Positions 42,371 through 51,418 are shown, counted from the stretch's first letter. The stretch is DNA of 64,000 nucleotides from Nocardioides ganghwensis (GCF_014779655.1 NZ_JACXYX010000003.1:1-64000), one strand, 5' to 3'. Numbers and translations are program-made. Notes: generated by a model not told the origin, from the letters alone.

Positions 42371-43261
42371 GTGCGGGAGAGCGCGACCGCGGTCGAGGAG
42401 ACCCGCACCGGGGGGCTTGGCATCCGCTGCGAGGGGGTCGTGCACCTCTACAAGACCTTCGGCGGGCACGACGTCGTCGCGCTGCGCGGCGTCGACCTGA
42501 CCATCCGGCCGGGGGAGCGCGTCGCCTTCCTGGGCCCCAGCGGCTCCGGCAAGTCGACCCTGCTGGCCCTCCTCGGCGGCATCCAGAAGCCCAGTGCCGG
42601 CAAGATCTACCTCGGCGAGGAGGAGGTCTCCCGGATGGGCGAGCGCTACCTCGCCCGGATCCGCTCCCGCCAGGTCTCCACGATGCTCCAGGGCGCCACC
42701 CGCAACCTGCTGCCCTACGCCACCGCCCGCCAGAACATCGCCTTCGCGCGGCTGTCGCTCTCCACCGGGGCGCGCGAGCAGGGCATCCCCGACGTCGAGC
42801 TGCTCGACCGGGTGGGGCTGCTCGACCAGGCCGACCAGGTCGTCTCCACCATGTCCGGCGGCCAGCGCCAGCGACTGGCCCTCGCGTGCGCGGTGTCGAC
42901 CTCGCCGCGGCTGCTCCTCGCCGACGAGCCGACCAGCCAGCTCAGCCACGCCGACCGCGACCACGTGCTGCACCTGATCCACTCCCTCGGCGACGACTTC
43001 GGCACCACGATCGTCGTGGTCACCCACCAGCCGGAGGTCGCCGCGACCTTCCCGCGCACGGTGACGATGAAGGGCGGTCGCGTCGGCGCCGAGGGCCACG
43101 GCGGGTCCGAGTACGCCGTGGTGGGCGAGGACGGCGTGCTGCACCTGCCGGGCCACATCGCCGCGGAGTGGCCGCCGGGCACGCTCGTCCGGTTCGAGGA
43201 CGACGAGCAGGGCCGCATCATCGTGACCCGCGCGAGCAGCGAAGGAAGCAGCACTCCATGA
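42371..43261 (+). CDS. ABC transporter ATP-binding protein
   Basis: 296 aa. Walker A GPSGSGKST, Q-loop region, signature MSGGQRQR and Walker B LLLADEPT are complete, of the MacB/LolD type. A C-terminal extension of about 60 residues (about 237-296) follows the H-loop His in VVTHQPEV and contains a beta-rich HLPGHIAAEWPPGTLVRF segment. The GTG at 42371 has GGGGG 5 bases upstream; an ATG at 42335 would place the promoter repeat at the start codon. It is first gene of a four-gene exporter operon. Its stop overlaps a 23-codon bridging ORF. Confidence 0.87.
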   Translation: MRESATAVEETRTGGLGIRCEGVVHLYKTFGGHDVVALRGVDLTIRPGERVAFLGPSGSGKSTLLALLGGIQKPSAGKIYLGEEEVSRMGERYLARIRSRQVSTMLQGATRNLLPYATARQNIAFARLSLSTGAREQGIPDVELLDRVGLLDQADQVVSTMSGGQRQRLALACAVSTSPRLLLADEPTSQLSHADRDHVLHLIHSLGDDFGTTIVVVTHQPEVAATFPRTVTMKGGRVGAEGHGGSEYAVVGEDGVLHLPGHIAAEWPPGTLVRFEDDEQGRIIVTRASSEGSSTP

Positions 43262-43329
43262 ACCCACCCCACGACGGTCTCCTCCTCCGCTGCGCTCCCC
43301 CGAACAACGCCGCAGGGACCCCGGCATGA
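43258..43329 (+). CDS. 23-codon bridging ORF between two ATPase genes
   Basis: The ATG at 43258 overlaps the first ATPase stop (ATGA), and the TGA at 43327-43329 overlaps the second ATPase ATG. GAAGGAAG precedes it by 8 bases. The peptide would read MNPPHDGLLLRCAPPNNAAG and three more residues. The DNA contains a CTCCTCCGCTGCGCTC word like those of other intergenic repeats here. It probably preserves translational coupling rather than making a functional protein. Confidence 0.45.
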   Translation: MNPPHDGLLLRCAPPNNAAGTPA

Positions 43330-43964
43330 CCGAGCTCAGGCTCGACTCGATCACCTACGTCAACGGCCGCACGCTGCTCGACGACGTGAGCGTCACCTTC
43401 CCGGCCGGCAAGGTCACCGCGCTGTCGGGACCCAGCGGGTCGGGCAAGACCACCCTGCTCTCCATCGCGGGAGGCCTGCTCCAGGCGACCTCCGGCACCG
43501 CGGAGCTCGACGGGCGGGAGATGTGGACCGGCAGCGGCGACCCGCTGCCCGAGGTCGCGTTCGTCCTCCAGGTCTACGGCCTCGTCCCCATCCTCTCGGC
43601 CCGGGAGAACGTCTCCATCGCGCTGCGCGCCCGCGGCGTCGCCCCCGCCGACGCCGACGAGGCCGCCGAGGCCGCGCTGGCCCGGTTCGGCATCGCCGAC
43701 CTCGGCGAGCGCCAGGTCGAGGAGCTCTCCGGCGGCCAGATGCAGCGCGTCGCCTGCGCCCGAGGGTTCGTGGTCGGTGCCGAGGTCCTGCTCGCCGACG
43801 AGCCGACCTCCGAGCTCGACGAGGGCAACCGCGGCGTGGTCCTCGCCGAGCTGCGCGAGGAGGCGGCTCGCGGAGCCGTCGTCGTCGTCGCCACCCACGA
43901 CCCCGCCGTCGTCGAGGCGTGCGACCTCCACATCGCGCTCGACGAGGGGCGGGTCGTCCGTTGA
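43326..43964 (+). CDS. ABC transporter ATP-binding protein
   Basis: 212 aa, a minimal ATPase: Walker A GPSGSGKTT, signature LSGGQMQR, Walker B VLLADEPT and H-loop THDP. It is shorter than the first ATPase and lacks its C-terminal extension, so the pair may form a heterodimer or each may serve one permease. CAGGGA lies 8 bases upstream. The stop overlaps the TTG start of the first permease. Confidence 0.88.
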   Translation: MTELRLDSITYVNGRTLLDDVSVTFPAGKVTALSGPSGSGKTTLLSIAGGLLQATSGTAELDGREMWTGSGDPLPEVAFVLQVYGLVPILSARENVSIALRARGVAPADADEAAEAALARFGIADLGERQVEELSGGQMQRVACARGFVVGAEVLLADEPTSELDEGNRGVVLAELREEAARGAVVVVATHDPAVVEACDLHIALDEGRVVR

Positions 43965-46321
43965 GCCGTGTCCTCCGGGGCGCCTGGAGCCGCCGAGGTG
44001 CGCTGGCGACCCTGGTCCTGATGACCGTGGTGGTCGTCGGCGGCGCCGTCACCGTCCTCCAGTTCGCCGAGGCCGCCGGCACCTCGCCGTGGCTCGCCGC
44101 ACCCCTGCTCCTGCTGGGTGCGGTGGCGGTGCCCAGCATCGGCGCCGAGCTCGCGGTCGCGCGCCGCGAGGAGATCGGCCTGGCCCGGCTCCGCGGCATC
44201 CACGGCGCCCGCCTGTGGCGGTTCCTGCTGGTCGAGCCCCTGCTCGCGATCGCACTCGGAGCCGTGCTCGGCCTGGCGCTCGGAGCCGCCGGGACGCTGT
44301 TCGCCACGGCCACGTGGCTCGACGAGGCCGCACCCGCGATCGGTCGGCCGGCCCTGCTGGCCACTGCCGCCATCGCCGCCGCCGGGCTCGTCATCGTCGG
44401 GCTCTCGGCGGGAGCCGCGCTGCGCGAGCCGCTCGCGGTCCAGGTCTCGGCCCGCCGCCGACCGCGCCGGGCCACGACCCTCGCCGTCTTCCTGAGCGTC
44501 CTGGTGCTCGTCGGGGCCGGCGTCGCCGCCTACCGCAGCCGCCAGAGCGACGGCGCGCCCGACCTCGTCGTCCTCCTCGGCCCGGCCCTCGTCGGCCTGG
44601 CGCTCGGCCAGGTCGCGATCTGGGTGGTCCGGCTCGCCGCCCGGGGGCTCACCCCGGCCACCGAGCGACGCGGCCTCGGCGCGTTCCTGGCCGCCCGCCG
44701 CCTCGCCCGCGCGGACGACCTCGTCACGCCCATCCGCCTGGTCGTCGCGGCCGCCGTCGTGGGCTCGCTCGCGCTCAGCGGCGCGGTCGCCGTCAGCGGG
44801 TGGACCGACGAGCAGGCCGCCGTCGAGGTGCCCGGCGCCAGGACCATCGACGCGAGCGAGCTGGGCGCCATGGGCGCCGTGGACCTGACCGAGAGCGCCG
44901 ACCCCGAGGGTCGCCACCTCCTCGCCGCCGCCATCGTCCGCAACGAGACCCGGCTGCCCGAGCGCCGGGCGTACGTCGACGCCGCGCGCTGGGACGCCGT
45001 CGTCGGCGACTTCTACGACGACACGCCCGCGCGTGCTGCCTCCGACGCGGTCGCCCGCCTCGACACCGGGCTCGCCCCGGTCCAGGTCGCCGGCGACCGG
45101 CTCACCGTGACCGTCTCGGGCCTCGAGGTCCCTCCGGTGCGGACGTTCCGCGGGCCCGACGGGGAGGACGTACGCGTCGGGGGCGGGATCGCCGAGCTCA
45201 CCCTCAGCTATGTCACGACCCGCAACGTGTCCGGCGCGGTCGCGGTGCGGAGCGAGGTGCCGCAGGACGGTCGTGCGGTCACCCGGTCGGTGCGGCTGCG
45301 CGACTGTGCGCGCGGCTGCAGCATCACCGGGCTGGACGTCGCACGCGACACCCGCGGCGTCATCGACGGCAGCGACTTCGTGGTCCTGCTCGACCAGCTC
45401 GACCTGGGCGACAAGGACCTCCTCGCCCAGTCCTGGGTGCCGGACCGGGCGTCGGTGGAGGCCGCGACGAACACCAACTTCTTCCGCAACTGGGAGCCCC
45501 CCGCCGTCCTCGTCGTCAACCGCGCAGACGGGCTCCAGGTCGCCCTCCTGCCGGGGGGCGCCGCGCTCCGCCTCGCGCCTGACCGGGGCGGTTCCGGCAT
45601 CCCGGTGCTGGTCGCCGGCCAGGACGCACCCCAGGCGCTCGACCTGGGTGGCGACGACCGCACCACCGAGGTGCTCGGCGTGGCCAGGTCGATGCCGCTG
45701 GTCGGCACCGTCGGGACCCTCGCCGACATCCGTACGTCCGCTGTCGGCTCCGACCCGACGGTCCCGTCCGCCGAGGTCCAGATCGTCGCGGCCCCCGGCA
45801 CACCGGCGTCGGTGCTCGACGAGGTCGCCGCGGCCACCGGCACCGAGTGGCGGACCAGGCAGGCGGTCCGGGAGTCGCTCGGGGAGCGGTTCGGCGGCGC
45901 CCAGTCCGTGGCGTACGCCCTCACCGCGCTCGCCTGCGCCCTGGTCGCGCTCCTCGCCCTGGGGGCCGGCGTCGCGCGGCACCGCCGCGACTACCGCCGC
46001 GACGTCGCGTCCCTGCGGGTCCTCGGCATCTCCACCGGCACCGTCCGCCGCGCCGGCCGCGCCGAGCTGGTGAGCCTGACGACCCTCGTGCTCGCCGGCG
46101 TCGTCGCCGGAGGGTGGCTCGCGGTGACCCTGCTGCTCGACGGCCTGCCGCTCCTGTCGATCCCGGTCGCCGGGCTGGCCCTCGACACGGCCCCGCACGC
46201 CTGGCCGCTCGCGATCCCCGCCCTGGTCTCCGCCGCCGCGGTCGTGGTCGTCGGCGGACGGGCACGCGCCGTACGCTCCGCCGCCACGCGACCCAGCCTG
46301 CTGCGCGAGGAGGAACGATGA
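43961..46321 (+). CDS. FtsX-type ABC transporter permease
   Basis: 786 aa. N-terminal TM helices (about 13-35, 45-65) and the cytoplasmic-loop signature ARREEIGLARLRGIHGARLW are followed by more helices to about residue 290. A large extracellular domain spans about 290-640, and a C-terminal helix bundle carries the second FtsX loop (HRRDYRRDVASLRVLGISTGTVRRAG). This is the mechanotransmission type used by MacB, LolCE and antibiotic-peptide exporters. The TTG start at 43961 overlaps the ATPase stop (TTGA) and the end overlaps the next permease (ATGA). Confidence 0.83.
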   Translation: MSRVLRGAWSRRGALATLVLMTVVVVGGAVTVLQFAEAAGTSPWLAAPLLLLGAVAVPSIGAELAVARREEIGLARLRGIHGARLWRFLLVEPLLAIALGAVLGLALGAAGTLFATATWLDEAAPAIGRPALLATAAIAAAGLVIVGLSAGAALREPLAVQVSARRRPRRATTLAVFLSVLVLVGAGVAAYRSRQSDGAPDLVVLLGPALVGLALGQVAIWVVRLAARGLTPATERRGLGAFLAARRLARADDLVTPIRLVVAAAVVGSLALSGAVAVSGWTDEQAAVEVPGARTIDASELGAMGAVDLTESADPEGRHLLAAAIVRNETRLPERRAYVDAARWDAVVGDFYDDTPARAASDAVARLDTGLAPVQVAGDRLTVTVSGLEVPPVRTFRGPDGEDVRVGGGIAELTLSYVTTRNVSGAVAVRSEVPQDGRAVTRSVRLRDCARGCSITGLDVARDTRGVIDGSDFVVLLDQLDLGDKDLLAQSWVPDRASVEAATNTNFFRNWEPPAVLVVNRADGLQVALLPGGAALRLAPDRGGSGIPVLVAGQDAPQALDLGGDDRTTEVLGVARSMPLVGTVGTLADIRTSAVGSDPTVPSAEVQIVAAPGTPASVLDEVAAATGTEWRTRQAVRESLGERFGGAQSVAYALTALACALVALLALGAGVARHRRDYRRDVASLRVLGISTGTVRRAGRAELVSLTTLVLAGVVAGGWLAVTLLLDGLPLLSIPVAGLALDTAPHAWPLAIPALVSAAAVVVVGGRARAVRSAATRPSLLREEER

Positions 46322-49300
46322 CCTCGCTCTTCGGTGCCATCCTGCGCGGCCTGCGCGCGCGGGCCCTCCTCAGTGCGGGCTCGGTGCTGCTCACCGCCCT
46401 CGCCGTCGCCTCTGCGGTGCTGGGCCCGATCTTCGCCGCCGCGGTCACCAACTCCTACGTCGTCACCCGGCTGCGGGAGGCGCCCCCGGCCCTGACGGGG
46501 CTGAGCCGGATCTTCACCCCGGACTCCGCGACGAGCAGCACCGACGCGGTCGCGCGGGCCGTGGCCGGCACCGAGTCGCTCAACGACGGCCCCTGGGGGC
46601 AGTCCGTCGGGATCGTGCAGTCCGAGCGGGTCATGGCGCTGCGCGGCGCCGTGGAGTTCTGGGCCCGTGACGGCGCCTGCGAGGCGCTGGAGGTCACCGG
46701 CCGCTGTCCCGAGCGCGACGGCGAGGTGCTGCTGCTCGAGAAGGCCGCCGAGCAGCAGGACGCGGTCATCGGCGAGCCGCTCGAGCTCGTCGGCTTCGAA
46801 CCTCCCGCCCTGACGGCCCTCGGGCTGCCCCGGCCGGGCCTCACGACGGTGACCGTGGTCGGCACGTACGCCACGCCCACCGACGCGACCGAGTGGCTGC
46901 TCCCGCAGCGGCTGACGTCCACCAACGAGGCGGTCAGCGACAGGCCCGGCGGCGGCTACACGCCGTACTCGCCGGGGCCGGTCATCACGACGCCCGCGAC
47001 CGTGGAGGCCATGGGCGGCTGGACGGTCCGCGTCGACACCTTCCTCGACGTGCCCGCCGACATCACCCCGGCCGAGCTCTCGGTGGCCGCACGCTCCGCG
47101 GCGACCATCCCCGACGACCAGGCGGTCGAGGTCGAGGGCGGCACGCTGCGCGACGACGGCACCAACGACCTCGCCGCGGTGCTCGACGAGGTCCGCACCC
47201 AGCAGGACACCGCCCGCAGCTCCATCGCCCCCGCGGTGCTGTCGCTCGTGCTGGTCGCGCTGGCGCTGCTCATGCGCCTGCTCAACGCCGCCACCGAGCT
47301 GCGCGTGCCGGAGCTCGCGCTGGCCTCCCTGCGCGGGGTCACCTCGCGGCGGCTCTGGGGACTCGGCCTCGCCGAGCCGCTGACCATCCTCGTCATCTCC
47401 GCCCCGGTCGGCATCGCCCTCGGCCTCGGCAGCAGCCTGCTGCTGGTCCGCGCCTGGCTGGTGCCGGGCCTGCCGCTGCCCGTCGTGGCGACGAGCTGGG
47501 TCGCCGCGGGCCTCGTGCTGCTCGCCGCCCTCGCCGTCGCCTGCGTGGCCATCGGGCTGGTGGTCCGCGAGTCCCTCGCGTCCCAGCTCGCCGGCGTACG
47601 ACGTCCCGTGGCGGCCCGCCGCTGGTCGGTGATCGCCCAGCTCACGCTCGTCGCCCTCGCCGCGGCGGTGCTGCTGAGCAAGCTGTCCGACACCGACGGA
47701 GGCGACCCGGACGTCACCGACCTCCTGCTGCCCGTGCTGCTCGCGGTCGTCGCCGGCCTCGCCGCCACCCGGCTCACGGCCGCCCTCGCCACCTGGTGGA
47801 CCCGTCGCTCGCGGGGCCGCTCGCTCAGCGGCTTCGTCTCCTCGCGCGCGATCTCGCGGCGGCAGGAGGGCACGCTCATCATCCTGCCGATCACCGCCGC
47901 CATCGCGGTCTCGGTCTTCGGTGCCGGCGTCTACGACTCCGCCGCCGCGTGGCGCACCAGCGTCGCGGCGACGGTCTCGCCCGCCCACACCACCTGGCAC
48001 TCGCCGGTGAGCTATGCCGAGACGCTGGAGCTCACCCGGAGCATCGACCCCCAGGGGGAGTGGGTGATGGCCGCGGGCTCCGTGCTCAACCCGGGCGCGC
48101 ACTTCTCCGTGGTCGACAGCAGCCGGCTCGCCCGGGTGGCGACCTGGCCGCCGACGTGGACCCCGGGACGCGACGTCGAGCAGGTCGCCGCGGACATCGC
48201 CCCGCCGGGCGAGGTGCCCACGTTCTCCGGCAGGCGGATCTCGGTCACCGTCGACAGCCGCGTGGCGAGCGACAAGCCGCTCGCCCTCGAGGTCCGCTTC
48301 GGTCGCCGCGACGGCATCCCGCTGAAGGTCTACCTGGGGCCCTTCGGTCCCGGTGAGTCGACGCGGTCGGCCAGGGTGCCGTGGTGCCGCGAGCTCCCGT
48401 GCCCGATCGAGGGGATGACCCTCGGCGGCGGAGCCGGCACCAACACGGCGATGACCGGCGATCTCGCCGTGACCGAGGTCCTGGTCGACGGTCAGCCGGT
48501 GCCCGGCGCGATCGAGGGAGCGCACTGGGTCGCGACCCCCGACCCGGCCGTACGCTCCTCGATCACCGACCTCCGCGAGGTCGACGGGACGCTCGAGATG
48601 ACCGTCGACACGGGTGACTCCGTCGGCATGGCGCGCCTCACCGCCGGCGGCATCGTCGAGCAGCGTCCGGCCCTCGCCGGCCCCAAGGTGCAGCAGACGG
48701 CCCTCGCCAAGCTCGAGGAGGGCTTCGGCCTGGTCCGGGTCGACCCGATCGGTGGCGTCGGAGCCGTCGAGGGCATGCCGTTCACCGGGCCGTCCGGCCT
48801 GCTGGTCGACTACTCGTCCTTCATCACCGACCGACCCGTCTACAACAGCAACCTCGACACCCGGGTGCTCCAGCGCGAGGGGGCCCCGGCCGGGATCACC
48901 GACGCCCTCTCCGCGGCCGGGCTCACGATCGAGACCACCCTCGCCCAGGAGCGGCGCGTCCTCGACCAGAGCGCGTACGCGCTGGCGCTGCGGCTGTACG
49001 CCGTGGTCGCCGCGCTGGTGCTGCTGATGGCGCTCGCCGGGCTGTTCGTCAGCGCCGCCGTCCAGCTGCCCGCCCGCCGCCGCGACGCCGCGGCCCTGCG
49101 GGTGGTCGGCGTACCCCGCTCGTCGGTGATGGGGGCGGTCGTGCGCGAGCTGGCCGTGGTGCTGGGCGGGGCCGCGATCGCCGGCATCCTGGCGGGCTCG
49201 CTGGCGCAGTGGGTCGTGCTGCGCACGATCACGCTGGGCTACGCCGAGGGGCTGGCGACGCCCGCACTGGTGGCGACGATCTCGCCGCTGCGCCTCGTCG

Positions 49301-49407
49301 TGCTCGCGCTGCTCGCGGCGGCCGTCTTCGGTGCGGTCGCCCTGCTCAGCGCGTCGATGACCGTACGGGGCGCCCGGGGGGCGACGCTGCGCGAGTCCGC
49401 TCGCTGA
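46318..49407 (+). CDS. large FtsX-type ABC transporter permease
   Basis: 1029 aa. It has an N-terminal TM helix (about 17-42), a first extracellular domain (about 43-300), a central bundle with RVPELALASLRGVTSRRLWGL, a second extracellular domain (about 545-880) and a final bundle with ARRRDAAALRVVGVPRSSVMG. The duplicated arrangement suits export of, or sensing of, extracellular peptides or lipids. Cysteine pairs (ACEALEVTGRC; WCRELPC) in the outer domains may be disulphides. The ATG at 46318 overlaps the previous stop. It is last gene of the operon. Confidence 0.83.
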   Translation: MTSLFGAILRGLRARALLSAGSVLLTALAVASAVLGPIFAAAVTNSYVVTRLREAPPALTGLSRIFTPDSATSSTDAVARAVAGTESLNDGPWGQSVGIVQSERVMALRGAVEFWARDGACEALEVTGRCPERDGEVLLLEKAAEQQDAVIGEPLELVGFEPPALTALGLPRPGLTTVTVVGTYATPTDATEWLLPQRLTSTNEAVSDRPGGGYTPYSPGPVITTPATVEAMGGWTVRVDTFLDVPADITPAELSVAARSAATIPDDQAVEVEGGTLRDDGTNDLAAVLDEVRTQQDTARSSIAPAVLSLVLVALALLMRLLNAATELRVPELALASLRGVTSRRLWGLGLAEPLTILVISAPVGIALGLGSSLLLVRAWLVPGLPLPVVATSWVAAGLVLLAALAVACVAIGLVVRESLASQLAGVRRPVAARRWSVIAQLTLVALAAAVLLSKLSDTDGGDPDVTDLLLPVLLAVVAGLAATRLTAALATWWTRRSRGRSLSGFVSSRAISRRQEGTLIILPITAAIAVSVFGAGVYDSAAAWRTSVAATVSPAHTTWHSPVSYAETLELTRSIDPQGEWVMAAGSVLNPGAHFSVVDSSRLARVATWPPTWTPGRDVEQVAADIAPPGEVPTFSGRRISVTVDSRVASDKPLALEVRFGRRDGIPLKVYLGPFGPGESTRSARVPWCRELPCPIEGMTLGGGAGTNTAMTGDLAVTEVLVDGQPVPGAIEGAHWVATPDPAVRSSITDLREVDGTLEMTVDTGDSVGMARLTAGGIVEQRPALAGPKVQQTALAKLEEGFGLVRVDPIGGVGAVEGMPFTGPSGLLVDYSSFITDRPVYNSNLDTRVLQREGAPAGITDALSAAGLTIETTLAQERRVLDQSAYALALRLYAVVAALVLLMALAGLFVSAAVQLPARRRDAAALRVVGVPRSSVMGAVVRELAVVLGGAAIAGILAGSLAQWVVLRTITLGYAEGLATPALVATISPLRLVVLALLAAAVFGAVALLSASMTVRGARGATLRESAR

Positions 49408-49564
49408 GGACGGACCGGTCGGGCGTCCCCGCCAGCCCGCCGGCGCGGCGTGTCGGACGACCACAACCTCCGCGCGGCGTACGGGGTCGAGCGTGACAGC
49501 GCGCGCTCGTGCGACTTCTGGTCGTCCGGCGCGCCGCAGGTCGACGCGCGTCGGTCGCCCTGGG

Positions 49565-50320
49565 TCAGGAGCAGCAGGGGTCGAAGCGGAACCCGACCCC
49601 GCGGATCGTCCGGATCCACTGGTTGCTCGAGGCGGCCCGGCGCAGCTTGCGGCGCAGGTTGGCCAGGTGCACGTCGACGACGTGGGTGCTGTCGGGGACG
49701 AACTCGCTCGCCCACACCGCGCGCATCAGGTCCTCGCGGGCCACGACCACGCCGGGGTTGCTGACGAGGTGGGCCAGCAGGTCGAACTCGGTGCGGGTCA
49801 GGCCGACCTCCGCGCCGGAGACGAGGACCTCGCGGGCGCCGCGGTCGAGGGTCAGGTCGCTGCAGCCGAGCGCGTTCGTCGGGTCAGCCGGGGGGACGGG
49901 GGCCGCGACGGTGCGCGCGGAGGCCTGACCGGCACCGAGGAGGTCCGTGCTGCGCGGGCGGCGGAACAGCGCCGCCACCCTCGCCTGCAGCTCACGCATC
50001 GAGAACGGCTTGACGAGGTAGTCGTCGGCACCGACCTCGAGGCCGACCAGGCGGTCGACCTCGGCCGTACGGCCGCTCACCACGATGACGTAGCAGTCGC
50101 TCGTCGTCCGGATCCGGCGGCACACCTCGACCCCGTCGATGTCGGGCAGCGTGAGGTCGAGCGTCACCAGGTCGGGCTGTACCTCGCTGATGACGGCCAG
50201 CGCCTCGGCGCCGGTGTGCGCGACGACGACGTCGAAGCCGGCCTGGTCGAGGAGCTCGGAGATGGCGTCGCCGACGTCGCGGTCGTCCTCGACGACCACG
50301 GCTGTCCGTGCGTTCATCAT
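49565..50320 (-). CDS. OmpR-type response regulator, orphan
   Basis: 251 aa. The receiver has EDD at 11-13, phosphoacceptor Asp55 (LVTLDLTLPD) and Lys in LVKPFS. The winged-helix output domain ends with a DVHLANLRRKLRR recognition region and WIRTIRGVGFRFDP. It is closely related to the adjacent regulator at 50493 over the receiver, with a different linker. No kinase gene is next to either. GGGGAGC lies 7 bases before the first of two ATGs (50320, 50317). The leader contains several hairpins. Confidence 0.87.
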   Translation of the reverse strand: MMNARTAVVVEDDRDVGDAISELLDQAGFDVVVAHTGAEALAVISEVQPDLVTLDLTLPDIDGVEVCRRIRTTSDCYVIVVSGRTAEVDRLVGLEVGADDYLVKPFSMRELQARVAALFRRPRSTDLLGAGQASARTVAAPVPPADPTNALGCSDLTLDRGAREVLVSGAEVGLTRTEFDLLAHLVSNPGVVVAREDLMRAVWASEFVPDSTHVVDVHLANLRRKLRRAASSNQWIRTIRGVGFRFDPCCS

Positions 50321-50360
50321 CCGTCTGCTCCCCAGTTGACGCTTCACGTACCCGACGGCG

Positions 50361-50426
50361 CCCGGTTCAAACCGGGTCGTCCGAGACGGGTACGACCCAC
50401 CCGCTGCCGATGCTAGGCGGCAGCGG
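50361..50426. promoter_or_regulatory. hairpin-rich leader upstream of response regulator
   Basis: CCCGGTT-CA-AACCGGG (50361-50376) is a perfect 7-base inverted repeat. It partly overlaps another pair, GGTCGT (50375-50380) and ACGACC (50392-50397). A third stem is CCGCTGCC (50401-50408) with GGCAGCGG (50419-50426). They lie between the two regulator genes, upstream of the one at 49565, and could be an operator plus terminator-type structures. Confidence 0.4.
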
Positions 50427-50454
50427 GCGGTCGCGTGGTCGTTCTGGGTGCAGC

Positions 50455-50471
50455 ACCCCCCGACGGGGGGT
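50455..50471 (-). terminator. GC hairpin after response regulator at 50493
   Basis: ACCCCCC-GAC-GGGGGGT, a perfect 7-base stem with a 3-base loop, 22 bases downstream of the stop of the regulator at 50493. It probably separates its transcript from the next regulator gene. Confidence 0.5.
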
Positions 50472-50492
50472 CGGCTGACCGCTCTCCGAGCG

Positions 50493-51329
50493 TCAGAAGT
50501 CCAGGCCCCTGGCCCAGTCCTCGGAGTCGATCCTGGCCACCAGGTAGGGACCGCCGCCGGCGCGCCGGTCCTGCTGGCCACCGTCCTCGCGGTCCATCCG
50601 GTAGCCGATGCCGCGGATCGTGTGGATCCACGTGGCGTCGGAGTGCCGGCGCAGCTTGCCGCGCAGGTTGGCCACGTGCACGTCCACGAGGTGGTGGTCG
50701 TGGGTGAGCGCGCTGCTCCAGATCGCCATGACCATCTCCTCGCGGGTGCAGACCCGGGAGAGGTGGGTGGCGAGGTACTCGAGGACGTCGTACTCGATGC
50801 GCGTCAGGTCCACGATCTGGCCGTCGACCTGCACCTCGCGGCGCGCCGAGTTGATGACCAGTCCGCCACCGGCGTTGATCGTGCTCGGCTCGTCGGCCGG
50901 CTGCGACGGGCTCGGCACGTGCGGCCCGTTGTGGACCGCGGCCTCCTCGGCCGAGGCGCCGGAGCGCGGGCGACGGAACAGGGCCGCCACCCGGGCGCGC
51001 AGCTCGCGCGGCGAGAACGGCTTGAGCACGAAGTCGTCCGCGCCGACCTCCAGGCCGATCAGCTTGTCCACCTCGTCGGACCGCGCGGAGACGATCACGA
51101 TGTAGCAGTCGCTGGTCTCCCGGATGCGGCGGCACACCTCGATGCCGTCCATGTGCGGCAGCGTCAGGTCGAGCGTCACGAGGTCCGGCGGATCGGCTGC
51201 CGCCACGCCCACCGCTGCTCGTCCGTCGCGCGCCGAGGTGACCCGGAAACCTGCCCCCTCCAGGGTCTCCACCAGCGCGGACGAGATGTCCGGATCGTCC
51301 TCGACGACCAATGCATGTAGTTCTTGCAC
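50493..51329 (-). CDS. OmpR-type response regulator, orphan
   Basis: 278 aa. Receiver with EDD at 10-12, Asp54 (LVTLDLTLPHMDG) and LKPFS; a linker of about 30 residues; then a winged-helix domain (SARREVQVDGQIVDLTRIEYDVLEYL ... WIHTIRGIGYRMD). A C-terminal tail of about 30 residues (GGQQDRRAGGG onward) is unusual for OmpR regulators. The GTG at 51329 has GGGGGT 6 bases upstream. It is paralogous to the downstream regulator. An inverted repeat 69 bases upstream may be its operator. Confidence 0.87.
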   Translation of the reverse strand: MQELHALVVEDDPDISSALVETLEGAGFRVTSARDGRAAVGVAAADPPDLVTLDLTLPHMDGIEVCRRIRETSDCYIVIVSARSDEVDKLIGLEVGADDFVLKPFSPRELRARVAALFRRPRSGASAEEAAVHNGPHVPSPSQPADEPSTINAGGGLVINSARREVQVDGQIVDLTRIEYDVLEYLATHLSRVCTREEMVMAIWSSALTHDHHLVDVHVANLRGKLRRHSDATWIHTIRGIGYRMDREDGGQQDRRAGGGPYLVARIDSEDWARGLDF

Positions 51330-51397
51330 GTCAAACCCCCACAGATGCGAAGGCAAGGGCCCCACGCCCTCGCCGTGGCGCCGCCCGAACGGCGTCG

Positions 51398-51418
51398 GTT
51401 GATGCTAATGCCATCAAC
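51398..51418. promoter_or_regulatory. inverted repeat upstream of response regulator
   Basis: GTTGATG, 7-base spacer CTAATGC, CATCAAC: perfect 7-base arms in an AT-rich patch, 69 bases upstream of the GTG at 51329. It may be an autoregulatory site, since OmpR-type proteins bind repeated half-sites. Confidence 0.4.

Noticed and set aside
45991..49464. Very long reverse-strand frame opposite the FtsX-type permeases
   Set aside because: Low-complexity R/G/D/H-rich product with no motifs; the forward frame encodes clear TM helices and FtsX loops.
50361..50397. GGTTCAAACC segment resembling a tRNA T-arm
   Set aside because: No acceptor, D or anticodon arms can be paired around it at tRNA spacing; treated as a leader inverted repeat.
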